Notes: generated by a model from the sequence alone, not told the origin. A DNA stretch of 64,000 nucleotides from Candidatus Sodalis endolongispinus (GCF_018777395.1 NZ_JAFJYC010000001.1:1426001-1490000), one strand, 5' to 3'. Counted from the first letter of the stretch, positions 9,791-20,302 are shown. Translations and numbers: made by a program.

Positions 9791-11204
9791 ATGCAACGAG
9801 TGATAGTCTGGATCGTCGACGACGATAGCTCCATCCGCTGGGTGCTTGAACGCGCACTCACTGGAGCCGGGTTGACCTGCACCACCTTTGAAGGTGGCAG
9901 CCAGGTGCTGGACGCGCTCGCCACCCAAACGCCGGACGTATTATTATCCGATATTCGCATACCCGGCATGGATGGGCTGGCATTGCTCAAGCAAATCAAA
10001 CAGCGTCATCCGATGCTGCCGGTCATCATCATGACCGCTCATTCAGATTTGGATGCCGCAGTCAGCGCTTACCAGCAAGGGGCGTTCGACTATTTACCGA
10101 AACCCTTCGATATTGACGAGGCGGTTGCTTTGGTGGAGCGCGCGGTCAGCCACTACTTGGAGCAGCAGCAGCCGCCTCGCAGTCAGCCCGCCAGCGGCCC
10201 TACCGCCGATATCATTGGCGAAGCGCCGGCGATGCAGGACGTATTCCGTATTATCGGCCGGCTGTCGCGCTCGTCTATTAGCGTGCTTATCAACGGCGAA
10301 TCCGGCACCGGTAAAGAACTGGTGGCGCACGCCCTGCATCGCCATAGCCCGCGCGCCAAGGCGCCGTTTATCGCGCTGAATATGGCAGCGATTCCAAAGG
10401 ATCTGATTGAGTCGGAGTTGTTCGGCCACGAAAAATGGGCGTTCACCGGCGCCAATCAAATCCGTCAGGGCCGTTTCGAGCAGGCCGACGGCGGCACGCT
10501 ATTTTTGGACGAAATCGGCGATATGCCGCTGGATGTGCAAACCCGTCTGTTGCGCGTGCTGGCGGACGGCCAATTCTACCGCGTCGGCGGTTATGCGCCG
10601 GTTAAGGTGGATGTGCGCATTATCGCCGCCACCCACCAGAACCTGGAACTGCGCGTGCAGGAAGGCCGTTTTCGTGAGGATTTATTCCATCGTCTGAACG
10701 TTATACGCGTGCATCTGCCGCCGCTATGCGAGCGCCGGGAAGATATTCCCCGCCTGTCGCGGTATTTCCTGCAGGTAGCGGCCAGGGAGCTGGGGGTGGA
10801 GCCGAAAAATCTGCACCCGGAGACCGAAACCGCGATGACCCGCCTGCCCTGGCCGGGAAACGTGCGCCAATTTGGAAAACACCTGCCGCTGGCTGACGGT
10901 GATGGCCGCCGGACAGGAGGTGTTGATTCAGGATCTGCCGCCGGAGCTATTTGAAACCACCGCGCCCGATAATGTCGTGCAATCGCTGCCGGACAGCTGG
11001 GCCACCTTGCTGGCACAGTGGGCCGATCGCGCGTTGCGCTCCGGTCATCAAAATTTGCTGTCGGAGGCACAGCCGGAGATGGAGCGCACCCTGCTGACCA
11101 CCGCGTTGCGTCATACCCAGGGCCATAAGCAGGAGGCCGCCCGTTTACTCGGTTGGGGCCGCAACACGCTTACGCGCAAATTGAAAGAGCTGGGAATGGA
11201 GTGA
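9791..11204 (+). pseudogene. glnG: NtrC nitrogen response regulator, frameshifted and with a GAFTGA lesion
   Basis: NtrC is the sigma-54 activator of nitrogen genes. Receiver domain residues 1-120 are intact, with the phospho-Asp near 54 (LLSDIRIPGMDG). The AAA+ domain keeps Walker A (GESGTGKE) and Walker B ([11 protein letters not shown]). Two lesions stand out. The sigma-54 contact loop GAFTGA reads WAFTGA (codon TGG at 10436-10438, near residue 216). At 10871-10873 an extra T in CAATTTGG shifts the frame just after WPGNVRQ; the intended frame resumes with ENTCRWLTVMAAGQE and runs to 11204 through the Fis-type HTH (AARLLGWGRNTLTRKLKEL). The shift removes the DNA-binding domain. Confidence 0.92.
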
Positions 11205-11228
11205 CCACTACTGCCCCGCACAGCGTGT

Positions 11229-11270
11229 GCCGGCAATAAAAATGGCGTATAAACAGTTTACATTGCCGGC
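11229..11270. other. Inverted repeat between glnG and yshB
   Basis: GCCGGCAAT (11229-11237) and ATTGCCGGC (11262-11270) form a perfect 9-bp stem with a 24-base loop. There is no T-run directly after it, so it is not a typical terminator; it may be an operator or an RNA processing hairpin in the yshB leader. Confidence 0.35.
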
Positions 11271-11309
11271 CGGCTCAGTATTATTTCTGTGCACAAAGGG
11301 AGACAAGCC

Positions 11310-11432
11310 ATGTTGCAGACCCTGATGAATTTCGTGACGCATGGGTTGGACGCGGTCGCCGCTGCGGGGCACGCCCCACAGACGGCGCTGGCGGCAGTTA
11401 TGTGCGCCACGCTCATCAATTCACTGAAGTGA
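11310..11432 (+). CDS. yshB: Small membrane protein YshB
   Basis: A 40-residue protein between glnG and hemN, the same place as the 36-residue YshB of E. coli. The shared core is HxPQTALAAVMCATLI (E. coli: SHTPQTAVAAVLCAAMIG), a single membrane-spanning helix at the C-terminus. A strong ribosome site (AAAGGGAGA) precedes the ATG. The role is unclear; work in Salmonella has linked it to intracellular growth. Its survival between two dead genes suggests it is under selection. Confidence 0.8.
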   Translation: MLQTLMNFVTHGLDAVAAAGHAPQTALAAVMCATLINSLK

Positions 11433-11490
11433 GCGGCCGTCCTGCCACCCTCATCACGCTCCTTTCTGTCTCACGGTGGAAAGGGGCGAT

Positions 11491-12839
11491 TTATATCACC
11501 CGGGAAAACTGACGTTGACGCTGGCTGGCGCGCAGATAGGCATCGAAACACATGCAGATATTGCGCACCAGCAAGCGGCCCCGGGCGTTATTTCCAATGC
11601 GCCGGCGCTCATCGTCACCAGCCCGTCCTCCACCAGCGGCGCCATTTGCGCCAAATCCTCGGCAAAGTAATCGGTAAAGCGAATGCCGTAAGCCGTTTCG
11701 ATGACATGATAATCGAGGCGGAACTGGCAAATCAGCGCTTTGATGACATCCCGACGCAGGCAATCGTCGCGGCTAAGCGCCACGCCGCGCCACAGACCGT
11801 TACCTTGCCGGTTGACGGCGTCGCGGTAGCTACGCATGACTTTCTGATTTTGCGCATAATGATCGCCCGACAGACCAAGACCCAACAGGTCGCAGCCGCC
11901 TTGAGTGGTATAGCCCTGAAAATTGCGGTGCAGCCGTCCCTCCCGCTGGGCCAGCGCCAGTTCATCATCCGGCCGGGCGAAATGGTCCATGCCGATGAAC
12001 TGATAACCCGCACCGGTAAGGGTTGCAATACTGTACTGTAACAGTGCCAGTTTTTGCGCGGCGTCGGGCAAATCCGCGTCCTTTAACTTACGTTGTGCGG
12101 CAAACAACGTTGGCATATGGGCATAGTTAAACACGCTTAAGCGCTGCGGACCCAACGCAATAACCCGCTGCAGTGTGTAAGCGAGGCGATCCAGCGTCTG
12201 ACGCGGCAGGCCGTAAATCAAATCGATGTTGGTCGAGCGAAACCCCAGACGGGTGGCGCGCTCAATCAGGCCAAAAATCAGCGCCTCGTCTTGCTCGCGG
12301 TTGATAAGATGCTGCACCTCGTCATTAAAATCCTGCACGCCGACGCTGATACGATTGAACCCCTGGCGCTGCAAATCATCAATCAGCTCCAGCGGGATCT
12401 ACCGCGGATCGATTTCAATCGACAGCTCGGCGTCGGCGTCAAACGCGAAGTTTTCCCGCAGCAGCGCCATCTGCGCCACCGATAAAAAAGTCGGCGTACC
12501 GCCGCCCCAGTGCATTTGTGTGACCCTTCTGTCGGCGAACAGCGGCGATCGCGCGCTGATTTCTCGCGCCAGCGTGTCGAGATACTCATCGACTTTTTCG
12601 CTATGACGCGTGACTATCTTATTGCAGCCGCAGAAATAGCACAGCTTTTGACAGAAGTGGATGTGAACATACAGCGACAGCGGCCGTTCGGGGTAACGGC
12701 TCGCCGCAGCGGCAAACGCTGTATCATCGTAATTTTCGCTGAACTCCAGCGCGGTGGGATAGGAGGTATAGCGCGGCCCAGCGTGGTTATATTTCTGAAT
12801 GAGGGCCGAATCCCATTCGATTGCTGGCAGTGATTTCAC
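11491..12839 (-). pseudogene. hemN: Oxygen-independent coproporphyrinogen III oxidase HemN, broken
   Basis: Radical SAM enzyme of anaerobic haem synthesis. The radical-SAM cysteines are present (HFCQKLCYFCGC, residues 60-72), as are HWGGGTPTFL and the later IDLIYGLP and QFIGMDHFARPDDELA. A TAG at 12399-12401 replaces the glutamate after EIDPR, and the frame then continues unbroken to near 11590. There four residues are missing in GLGLSGDHYAQNQ (E. coli GMGVSAISMIGDCYAQ), and a frameshift near 11580 moves the true C-terminus, RNICMCFDAYLR...QFSRVI, into another frame ending at 11491. Loss fits an aerobic or host-supplied life, but that is inference. Confidence 0.92.
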
Positions 12840-13018
12840 GGTTTACTCCTTACCAGAGGGCGTCGACGGCGCCGTCTGACAGGTGGGACGGGTCGGCGTA
12901 GCGTAGCGCGCGCCGCCTGCAGCCTCGCCTTGCGTCGCGAGAGGCGCCATAGTTTACCCGATAACCACACAAGATAACAGGTTAACAATAGCGCGAGCAG
13001 TAGCGTTAATGTCTGCAA
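12836..13018 (-). CDS. Small membrane-anchored protein, possibly a truncated DUF2489-like gene
   Basis: Sixty codons from a TTG (13016-13018), beginning with a hydrophobic helix (LTLLLALLLTCYLVWLSGKLW) and ending in a very arginine-rich tail. It lies between yihI and hemN and overlaps the hemN start by four bases, which is typical of a co-transcribed gene. Some enterobacteria have a longer DUF2489-type membrane protein at this spot; the arginine tail may be what follows a frameshift. No good ribosome site is seen, so it may not be expressed. Confidence 0.35.
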   Translation of the reverse strand: MQTLTLLLALLLTCYLVWLSGKLWRLSRRKARLQAARATLRRPVPPVRRRRRRPLVRSKP

Positions 13019-13021
13019 GGG

Positions 13022-13564
13022 TTAGAAACTGTCTTTATCGTAGCCGCGTTTGAGCAGCGGCAGCATGTCTTCTTGCTGCGCCGGCTGTTCCTCATCGTCA
13101 ATAAGCTCAATTCCCAGTTCGGTCATCAGCTCATCGATACGATCAAGCGCCTGGTCCACATAGCGTTTCTCGGCGGTGGAAAGGGTTTCATCCTGCTCAA
13201 GGCGCTGTAGCAACCCATCCAGACGCTCGTCATTCTCCAGATGTGCTAGCTCCTGTTCGGCCGTTTCCTGCGGCTTTTGCAGCGGCGGTGCGCCTGAGGG
13301 GGCTTTGCGTGGCGCCACCGCGCCCTCCACCGTCAGCGCCACCGGCTTTTTGCTGCCGATACGGCTATCCTGCGGCGCACGGGTAGTCTGGCGCACGGTC
13401 TCGCCGCCGCCGCCCTGACTGCGCGAGCCGGCAGCCAGACCGCGGCGTTTTTTCTGCCGCTTACGTTCGCGCCCTTCGATATTCAACTCTTCGCGGCTTT
13501 TACGCTGCTTCTTCTTGCGCGCGTCGCCGGGCTTGCCGCGGATGCCCCGTGCTGATGGATTCAT
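13022..13564 (-). CDS. yihI: Der GTPase-activating protein YihI
   Basis: YihI stimulates the GTPase Der and so tunes 50S ribosome assembly. Start at ATG 13562-13564, aligning MNPSARGIRG with E. coli MKPSSSNSRS. The N-terminal half is basic (KKKQRKSREELN, GRERKRQKKRRG), as in the family. The C-terminal half has the conserved acidic module ENDERLDGLLQRLE and DQALDRIDELMTELG. 180 residues, slightly longer than E. coli (169) through a Pro/Ala-rich linker. Divergent from engB; both act on ribosome assembly. Confidence 0.93.
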   Translation of the reverse strand: MNPSARGIRGKPGDARKKKQRKSREELNIEGRERKRQKKRRGLAAGSRSQGGGGETVRQTTRAPQDSRIGSKKPVALTVEGAVAPRKAPSGAPPLQKPQETAEQELAHLENDERLDGLLQRLEQDETLSTAEKRYVDQALDRIDELMTELGIELIDDEEQPAQQEDMLPLLKRGYDKDSF

Positions 13565-13733
13565 GATGTTTTCTCTTGGGTAAGGGTAATAACGTCTACC
13601 GTTGCGGCGGAATCTATCAGAAAGCCGCGCAAGAAAAAAGGTGACTGCGCCCGCGGACGAAGATAAAAAACGCATCCCGGGCCATAACCGGTATAATTGC
13701 CGTGAATATGCCATCGACAAAGAGAGGATACCG

Positions 13734-14378
13734 TTGGCCAAATCCTATAACTATCAGCTGACCCATTTCGTCACCAGCGCGCCGGATATCCGCCATTTGC
13801 CGGTGGACAGCGGAATTGAAATCGCTTTCGCCGGGCGCTCTAACGCCGGGAAATCCAGCGCGCTTAATACCCTGACCAATAAGAAAAGCCTGGCCAGGAC
13901 CAGTAAAACCCCCGGACGCACCCAGCTTATCAACCTGTTTGAGGTGGAACCCGGCATCCGGCTGGTCGATCTGCCCGGCTACGGCTATGCCCAAGTGCCG
14001 GAAGAGCTGAAACTCAAGTGGCAACGCGCCTTGGGCGAATATCTGCAAATGCGCGACAGCCTCAAGTGTCTGGTGGTGTTAATGGATATTCGCCACCCGA
14101 TGAAAGATCTTGACCAGCAAATGGTGCAATGGGCGGTCGATGTCAATATCCCGGTGCTAGTCCTGCTCACCAAAGCCGATAAGCTGGCTTCCGGCGCACG
14201 TAAGGCGCAGCTGAATCAAGTGCGCGAAGCGGCGCTGGCTTTTATGGGCGATGTTCAGGTTGAAATCTTCTCATCGCTAAAAAAACAGGGGGTGGATACG
14301 CTGCGGCATAAATTGGACGACTGGTTTGCCGCCATCCCGCCGGCGTTAGCGCCACAAGCCTCCCCGGAAGCAGAGTAA
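13734..14378 (+). CDS. engB: Ribosome biogenesis GTPase EngB (YsxC)
   Basis: Essential GTPase of 50S subunit assembly. The best start is TTG 13734 with AGAGAGGA seven bases upstream: it gives [20 protein letters not shown], matching the E. coli N-terminus, whereas no ATG lies nearby in frame. Motifs: GRSNAGKSS (P-loop, residues 34-42), TPGRTQ (switch), DLPGYGYA (G3, near 80) and LTKADK (G4). 214 residues, normal for the family. The rare TTG start may keep expression low. No lesion. Confidence 0.94.
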   Translation: MAKSYNYQLTHFVTSAPDIRHLPVDSGIEIAFAGRSNAGKSSALNTLTNKKSLARTSKTPGRTQLINLFEVEPGIRLVDLPGYGYAQVPEELKLKWQRALGEYLQMRDSLKCLVVLMDIRHPMKDLDQQMVQWAVDVNIPVLVLLTKADKLASGARKAQLNQVREAALAFMGDVQVEIFSSLKKQGVDTLRHKLDDWFAAIPPALAPQASPEAE

Positions 14379-14710
14379 GGCACAAGACTCGCCTGGCGTC
14401 ACGGCCGGGCGGTGATGCTGGCGCCATTAAGCCCCCTACCGCGGCGTTACGGCCTGATGACCATGACTCAAGCCCTGCGGTTTCAACGCGGCAAGAGCCC
14501 TGTTAACCTCCTTGCCCGCGATATCATGGCCTAAACTGGGCGATGGGACGTATTGGCACCCGCCGCACTGGTTGTATCAGGAGACGCCGCCACTAACGCC
14601 CTTGGATCGGGGGATCGCAGCCATCGTTTTGAGAGTACAGCCCACCGCTACGACGTTGGTGATGACGATGACGACAATGATAACCCTGAACCGATTTATC
14701 AGCGCCCAAT
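14379..14710. other. Intergenic between engB and the Spot 42 gene
   Basis: About 330 bases with no convincing frame or RNA. The only open frames overlap the spf terminator and have no ribosome site or family resemblance. No engB terminator is obvious. Confidence 0.4.
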
Positions 14711-14817
14711 AAAAAACGCCCCAGCCATTAAATGACCGGGGCGGCTAATACTTAGCCAAAACCGATTACGCGAAGTAAAAGGCCTGAAAGATAGAACATC
14801 CTACCTCTGTACCCTAC
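14711..14817 (-). ncRNA. spf: Spot 42 small regulatory RNA
   Basis: Hfq-binding RNA that represses secondary carbon-source genes when glucose is present. It reads GTAGGGTACAGAGGTA at the 5' end (14817 downwards), keeps TGTTCTATCTTTCAG, and ends in the terminator hairpin around GCCCC-GGTCATTTAATGGC-TGGGGC followed by six T. The position between polA and engB is the same as in E. coli. It differs from the E. coli RNA at only a handful of bases, so it looks functional, in contrast to many coding neighbours. The upstream sequence has TGTGATGTATTCCCACA, a weak CRP-like site. Confidence 0.95.
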
Positions 14818-14963
14818 GCCGATAACTTTACCCTATTTTTTGATGGGGCAAAAGAATTTTTTGTAGTTTACTTTCACCTTTTTAGGTATAAGGAATGCTT
14901 ATTGTGGGAATACATCACACTTTAATGTAGCTTAATTATAAAAAGTGCTTATTCATTCGCCGC

Positions 14964-17750
14964 TTAGTGAGCTTGATCCCAGTTTTCACCGACACCCACG
15001 TCCACCTGCAGCGGAACATCCAGCGTAAAACAGCCTTCCATCAGCGCCTTAATCCGCTCTTTGGCGCTCTCTACCGCATCGCGCCGCACCTCAAATACTA
15101 GTTCATCGTGTACCTGCATAATCATGCGGACCGGTGGCGCTTCCTGCTGCAGCCAGCCATCAATCGCAATCATCGCCCGCTTGATAATATCAGCGGCGGT
15201 GCCCTGCATCGGGGCGTTAATGGCGGCGCGCTCCGCGCCTTTTTTACGCATGCCGTTGCGCGAGTGGATATCCGGTAAATACAGCCGGCGGCCGTCCAGG
15301 GTTTCGACATAACCCTGATCGCTGGCCTGCCTGCGGGTGCGTTCCATATATTCCAGTACGCCGGGGTACCGCTCGAAATAAAGATTCATGTATTTCTGCG
15401 CTTCCGATCGCGGCACCGACAGCTGCCGCGCCAGACCGAAAGCGCTCATGCCGTAAATCAGGCCAAAGTTGATCGCCTTGGCGCTGCGGCGCTGATCCTG
15501 GGTCACCTTTTCCAGCGGCATACCGAAGACTTCGGCGGCAGTGGCGCGGTGAATATCCTTGCCGGCGGCAAAGGCGTTAAGTAATCCGGCGGCGCGCGAG
15601 AGATGCGCCATAATGCGCAGCTCAATCTGTGAATAGTCCGCCGCCACGATAAGCGCGTCCGGCGGCGCGATAAACGCCTGCCGGATGCGCCGGCCCTCAT
15701 CGTTGCGCACGGGAATATTTTGCAGGTTCGGGTCGCTGGAGGACAGCCGCCCGGTGGCGGTGACAGCCTGATGATAAGAAGTATGGACCCGCTTCGACAG
15801 CGTGTTAATCATATGTGGCAGCTTATCGGTGTAGGTGGATTTAAGCTTGGCCAGGCCACGATATTCTAAAATCAGCTTCGGCAGCGGATAGTCCAGCGCC
15901 AGCTCTGCCAGCACTTCTTCATTGGTTGAAGGGGCACCTCCGGGGGTTTTCTTCAGCACCGGCAATTTCTGCTTATCGTACAAAATCGCCTGCAGCTGTT
16001 TGGTAGAAGAAATATTAAACGGTTCTTCCGCCAGTTGGTGCGCTTCCCCTTCCAGCTGTTCCAGGCGTTTGGCCAGTTCCACCGAATGTGCGGCGAGGAT
16101 AGTTTCATCGATAAGCACGCCGGTGCGCTCAATGCGCGACAGGACCGGCACCAGCGGCATTTCGATTTCCGTAAACACCTTCTTTAGCGCCGGTGCATGC
16201 TCAATGCGTGGCCACAGCTTTTGGTGCAGACGCAGCGTCACGTCAGCGTCTTCAGCGGCGTAAGGTGCGGCCTGCTCCATTGCTATCTGATTAAATGTCA
16301 ACTGATTGCGGCCTTTGCCCGCTATTTCTTCAAAGCTCACGGTGGTGTGCTGTAAAAAACGCTCGGCCAGGCTGTCCATATCGTGGCGGCCGGCGACGCT
16401 GTCCAGCACGTAAGATTCCAGCATGGTATCGAACGCGATGCCGGTCAGCTCGATATCGTATCGTTTCATAACCCCGCGATCGAATTTGAGATTCTGGCCA
16501 ATTTTGCCAATGGTGGGATCTTGGAGCACCGGTTTCAGCGCCGCCAATACCGCCGCGCGGTCAAGCTGGTCCGGCGCATCCAGATAATCGTGCCCCAGCG
16601 GCAAATAGGCGGCCTCAACCGGTTTAACGGCAAAACACAGCCCTACCAGATTGGCGGTAAGCGTGTCCAGCCCGTCGGTTTCGGTATCAAAGGCGAATAC
16701 CCCGGCGCGGCGGATGGCAGTGATCCACGTCTCCAGGGTCGCCATAGTGTCGATAATCACATAGCCGTCTTTCGACAACGCCTCGGTCGGCTCCTCGGCC
16801 GCCGCCGGACGGGGCGCGGTAAACGGCGACGGCGCGGCAACGGCACTTTTGCGTCCCTGTAGCCATTTACCCGCTTCCAAATCGCTCAGCCAGCGTTTGA
16901 ATTCATAACGCTGAAACAACAGCATCAGCGCTTCGGCCTCGGGCTCTTCCACCGTTAACCGGTCATAGGGCAAATCCAGCGCTACATCGGTTTTAATGGT
17001 CGCCAGCTGGTAGGAAAGAAAAGCCACCTCACGGTGCTGCTCAAGCTTGGCGGCCATAGTTTTAGCGCCGCGAAAGCTCAGGGTACTGACGCTATCAAGC
17101 TGTTGATACAAGCTTTCCAGCCCGCCCAGTCCTTGCAATAGCGCCTGCGCGGTTTTCTCACCCACCCCCGGCACGCCCGGAATGTTATCGGAACTGTCGC
17201 CCATCAGCGCCAGATAATCAATGATGAGCTCAGGTGGCACGCAAAATTTCAACTGCACCTCCTCCGGGCCGAGGATGGTGTTGGACATGGTATTAATCAG
17301 GGTAATTTTGGGCGACACCAGCTGCGCCATGTCCTTGTCGCCGGTACTTATCAGCACATCCCGGCCGTCGCGCGCCGCCGACAGCGCCAGCGTCCCGATA
17401 ACGTCATCGGCCTCGACGCCGCTGACGGCCAGCAGCGGCAGACCCATTGCTTTGACCATATCATGCAGCGGCCCTATCTGGCTGCGCAAGTCGTCCGGCA
17501 TGGGCGGCCGGTGGGATTTGTAATGCTCGAACAACTCATCTCGGAATGTCTTGCCCTTGGCGTCAAACACCACCGCCACATGGCTTGGCCGGTACTGCAC
17601 CAGCAGGCTTTTGAGCATATTCAATACGCCGTACATCGCCCCGGTAGGTTCCCCCGCGCTATTGGTCAGCGGTGGAAAGGCGTGATAGGCGCGGTAAAGA
17701 TAAGAGGAACCATCCACCAAAATAATCGGGTTTTCTGCGATTTGGACCAT
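14964..17750 (-). CDS. polA: DNA polymerase I
   Basis: Replaces RNA primers and fills repair gaps. 928 residues, the same as E. coli. Order: 5'-3' exonuclease (residues 1-320, with [22 protein letters not shown] and GDKDMAQLV), 3'-5' exonuclease (DTETDGLD near 355, [17 protein letters not shown]), polymerase ([12 protein letters not shown] near 705, [22 protein letters not shown]-helix, [10 protein letters not shown] near 880). All catalytic acids are present. No lesion seen; its start follows a region with two DnaA-box sequences. Confidence 0.98.
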   Translation of the reverse strand: MVQIAENPIILVDGSSYLYRAYHAFPPLTNSAGEPTGAMYGVLNMLKSLLVQYRPSHVAVVFDAKGKTFRDELFEHYKSHRPPMPDDLRSQIGPLHDMVKAMGLPLLAVSGVEADDVIGTLALSAARDGRDVLISTGDKDMAQLVSPKITLINTMSNTILGPEEVQLKFCVPPELIIDYLALMGDSSDNIPGVPGVGEKTAQALLQGLGGLESLYQQLDSVSTLSFRGAKTMAAKLEQHREVAFLSYQLATIKTDVALDLPYDRLTVEEPEAEALMLLFQRYEFKRWLSDLEAGKWLQGRKSAVAAPSPFTAPRPAAAEEPTEALSKDGYVIIDTMATLETWITAIRRAGVFAFDTETDGLDTLTANLVGLCFAVKPVEAAYLPLGHDYLDAPDQLDRAAVLAALKPVLQDPTIGKIGQNLKFDRGVMKRYDIELTGIAFDTMLESYVLDSVAGRHDMDSLAERFLQHTTVSFEEIAGKGRNQLTFNQIAMEQAAPYAAEDADVTLRLHQKLWPRIEHAPALKKVFTEIEMPLVPVLSRIERTGVLIDETILAAHSVELAKRLEQLEGEAHQLAEEPFNISSTKQLQAILYDKQKLPVLKKTPGGAPSTNEEVLAELALDYPLPKLILEYRGLAKLKSTYTDKLPHMINTLSKRVHTSYHQAVTATGRLSSSDPNLQNIPVRNDEGRRIRQAFIAPPDALIVAADYSQIELRIMAHLSRAAGLLNAFAAGKDIHRATAAEVFGMPLEKVTQDQRRSAKAINFGLIYGMSAFGLARQLSVPRSEAQKYMNLYFERYPGVLEYMERTRRQASDQGYVETLDGRRLYLPDIHSRNGMRKKGAERAAINAPMQGTAADIIKRAMIAIDGWLQQEAPPVRMIMQVHDELVFEVRRDAVESAKERIKALMEGCFTLDVPLQVDVGVGENWDQAH

Positions 17751-18157
17751 AGCGTATTTCGTTCTTTTTAGTCAGCAAACATAAGGGGTAGCATGCCACA
17801 GCCGGCAGACGGAGACGATGGTTAGCGTAGCATAAGGGCGATAAAAATACCGGGAATGCGGCCAGATCCGCAGGATCATGCTGTGGATAACTTTGTGAGT
17901 AAAAAATATAGTTTTTATTGACAGGCGCGATATTCACGAGATCGCTAGACAAAAAACCTTTATTATCAAGTAATTAATATATTAACCTGACAATAGCAAA
18001 TAACATCCCAAGGGTATTGCCATTGTGGATATAAACCTGCTATGACCCGTTACGGGCATCAGCATTATCCTTCGACAGATTAAGGAGATACTTGCTGTTT
18101 AGCACATCGCCAGAAATGACAACGCCGGCATTTCGCGTCATTCACCCGCCGGCGATA
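17751..18157. other. polA-dsbA intergenic region with two DnaA-box-like sites
   Basis: In E. coli two genes (yihF, yihG) lie here; neither is recognisable. The stretch is AT-rich around 17890-18000 and holds TGTGGATAA (17882-17890), a perfect DnaA box, and TGTGGATAT (18024-18032), a one-mismatch box. An inverted repeat CGCCGGC...GCCGGCG near 18122-18155 just after dsbA may be its terminator, although the T-run is poor. Confidence 0.45.
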
Positions 18158-18781
18158 TTACTTTTGGCTAAGTAGAAATTTCACGACATCGGCGAATTGT
18201 TTGGTATAAGCGTCCATAGACGACATATCCAGCCCATCGTTTTTCACCATATATTTGCCGTTGACAAACATCGCCGGCACGCCGCGCAACTGCAGGTCGG
18301 TGGCCGCTTTTTCCTGCTGCACGACCAGCGATTTCACGACAAAACTGTTCCAGGCGGAATCATACTCTTGTGCGCTAACGCCCGCTTTGACAAACGCCGC
18401 GCGGATATCGTCCGGCGTTTGTAGGGTTTGCGTTTTTTGCAGACCATCAAACAGCAGCGGACTGACTTTATCTTCCACGCCCAGCGCCATGGCTACCGCC
18501 CAGGCCTGAGTCAGCTGTTTGCCCATTGGCCCCAGAAAATCCACATGGTATTTGGTTATTTTGGTGCCGGCCTGCAGCGCTTTTCTCACCGTGCTGGAGA
18601 TGTGATAAACCTGCTCGAATTGATAACAATGCGAACAATAAAACGAGAAAAATTCCAGCACTTGGGGTTCACTGGTCACCGGCTTGTCGAGTTGGACATA
18701 TTGCTGACCTTCAGTGAATTGCGCGGCCGATGCACTGAACGCCAACGCGATACCCACCAACGCAAACCATATTTTTTTCAT
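18158..18781 (-). CDS. dsbA: Periplasmic thiol:disulfide oxidase DsbA with CSHC active site
   Basis: Introduces disulfide bonds into secreted proteins and is recharged by DsbB. 207 residues with a signal peptide ([20 protein letters not shown]). The thioredoxin-fold active site, CPHC in E. coli, reads CSHC here (codon TCG at 18632-18634, near residue 50), one C-to-T change. The cis-proline loop [11 protein letters not shown] and the helical insert [15 protein letters not shown] are intact. The two cysteines remain, so oxidase activity is plausible but the redox potential should change. It is probably co-transcribed with srkA just upstream. Confidence 0.95.
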   Translation of the reverse strand: MKKIWFALVGIALAFSASAAQFTEGQQYVQLDKPVTSEPQVLEFFSFYCSHCYQFEQVYHISSTVRKALQAGTKITKYHVDFLGPMGKQLTQAWAVAMALGVEDKVSPLLFDGLQKTQTLQTPDDIRAAFVKAGVSAQEYDSAWNSFVVKSLVVQQEKAATDLQLRGVPAMFVNGKYMVKNDGLDMSSMDAYTKQFADVVKFLLSQK

Positions 18782-18822
18782 AAATAGTGTCTCTCCAAAT
18801 GAATAACTTAGGCTTAAAACAA

Positions 18823-19806
18823 TCAATATACCGGCATCAGCTGCAACGGCGGCTGTTGCAATAGCGCCGCCTGTTCAATAAATAGCGCGGTTTGTTGCGA
18901 CCAGAATTCTCCTTCAACCATCCACGGAAAACTGCGCGGAAACGCCGGGTCGTCCCAGCGACGGCTAACCCAGGCGAGATAATGGATCATCCGCATTGCC
19001 CGTAGCGGCTCAATCAGGACCAATTCCCGGGAATCGAAGTCCATAAATTCAGCATAGGCGTCCAGCAGCAGCGACAGCTGATACAGTCTGTCGCGGCGAT
19101 CGCCGTTAAGCAGCATCCAGAAATCCTGGATGGCCGGACCATTGCGGGCATCGTCCAGATCAACAAATGTCGGACCGTCACGCCACAATATATTACCGGC
19201 GTGCAAATAGCCATGCAGACGCAGCGGCCGCCAATCGGTGTTCCACACCGCATGCACCTGCGCTATCAACTGATCACAGGCTTGTAAAAATATCGCTTTC
19301 TGCCGGACAGCAATCAGAGTGCTATTTTCCAGCTCGCGACGCGGCTGCGTCAGATATTCTTCCAATCCCATGGTGGGTCGCACACTAAAGCAGCGACTGC
19401 CGTTGTGTCGGTGAATACGGCCGAGAAAGCGCCCTACCCATTCCAGCTGCTCATCGTTATCCTGCTCGAAGGCACGGCCGCCAACGCTGGGAAACAGGGA
19501 AAAATAATAGCCAAGATAGTGGTGTAGCGTCGCATTATGAATAACAAGCGGCGCCACCACCGGTATTTCGGCTGCCGCGAGCTCATGCGCCAGCTGGTGC
19601 TCTTCCAGAATTTGCTCGGCACTCCAGCGCTCGGGGCGATAAAATTTCACCACATAGCGCTGTTTGTCTTCGTCCAGAAACTGATAGACGCGATTTTCAT
19701 AGCTGTTCAGAGCGGTTAAGCCAGAATCAACGACGATCCCCGTCTGTTGCAGGGCGTCCATGATCAAATCGGGCATTAATGCCTGGAAATTGAATCCTGT
19801 GCTCAT
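18823..19806 (-). CDS. srkA: Stress response kinase SrkA (YihE), catalytic Asp missing
   Basis: Aminoglycoside-phosphotransferase-fold protein kinase that counters MazEF-linked stress death and supports Cpx-linked functions in E. coli. Start ATG at 19806 ([13 protein letters not shown] aligns with E. coli); 327 residues, normal length. [10 protein letters not shown] and [10 protein letters not shown] (nucleotide lobe) and [10 protein letters not shown] (metal-binding DFG-like Asp) are intact. In the catalytic loop, E. coli RLHGDCHAGNILW reads [13 protein letters not shown]: the base Asp is Tyr (19207-19209). The frame is fully open, so this looks like the first step of decay by missense, or a pseudokinase. 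Confidence 0.93.
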   Translation of the reverse strand: MSTGFNFQALMPDLIMDALQQTGIVVDSGLTALNSYENRVYQFLDEDKQRYVVKFYRPERWSAEQILEEHQLAHELAAAEIPVVAPLVIHNATLHHYLGYYFSLFPSVGGRAFEQDNDEQLEWVGRFLGRIHRHNGSRCFSVRPTMGLEEYLTQPRRELENSTLIAVRQKAIFLQACDQLIAQVHAVWNTDWRPLRLHGYLHAGNILWRDGPTFVDLDDARNGPAIQDFWMLLNGDRRDRLYQLSLLLDAYAEFMDFDSRELVLIEPLRAMRMIHYLAWVSRRWDDPAFPRSFPWMVEGEFWSQQTALFIEQAALLQQPPLQLMPVY

Positions 19807-19903
19807 AATCTGCCGTTGCAACATGTAATCGTTAGAAAAAAATGACGGCCCGGTGCGACCCACGCATAAAGAGTCTCATCAACTCGGCTTACTCCTTAAT
19901 AAT

Positions 19904-20158
19904 TCAGCGGGCGCGCAAGATGGCCGTTTTGAAGTCTTCTTCATAATCTTTCGCCAGGCCAGGAATAGCGGCCGTTTTATCGCTGCCGCGCATTTTTAAA
20001 TGATAGATCATGATATCATCGGTCAGGCCGTTCAGATCACCCTGATAACCAGCCTCCTGCGCCAGCTTTTGCAGAAATTGTACCAGGTTAAGATCAGGCT
20101 CTTGTTGCCAGGCGGGGTGCAACAACTCCACTAATTCATTAACGCGATGGCATTTCAT
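19904..20158 (-). CDS. yihD: Conserved small protein YihD
   Basis: 84 residues of unknown function, start at ATG 20158 with [24 protein letters not shown] matching E. coli YihD in split form, and the conserved [13 protein letters not shown] and [18 protein letters not shown]. Usually 89 residues; the last few (GVIKE in E. coli) are absent here. It stands upstream of srkA-dsbA and divergent from mobA, as in E. coli. Confidence 0.92.
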   Translation of the reverse strand: MKCHRVNELVELLHPAWQQEPDLNLVQFLQKLAQEAGYQGDLNGLTDDIMIYHLKMRGSDKTAAIPGLAKDYEEDFKTAILRAR

Positions 20159-20302
20159 AACACATTCCTTAGTTATCGTCTGACAGTACTGTAGCAAGAT
20201 TCGCGAACGGGGATAAACAGCATTATCCTGCATTCGCTAAAACATTGTATCCTAATATGAAGAGTAATCCCTACGTCATAGAATTTCATCCTGAAGAGAG
20301 CC

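Noticed and set aside
14512..14735. Small Asp-rich frame on the plus strand over the spf terminator
   Set aside because: It overlaps the conserved Spot 42 gene in antisense, has no ribosome site and matches nothing.
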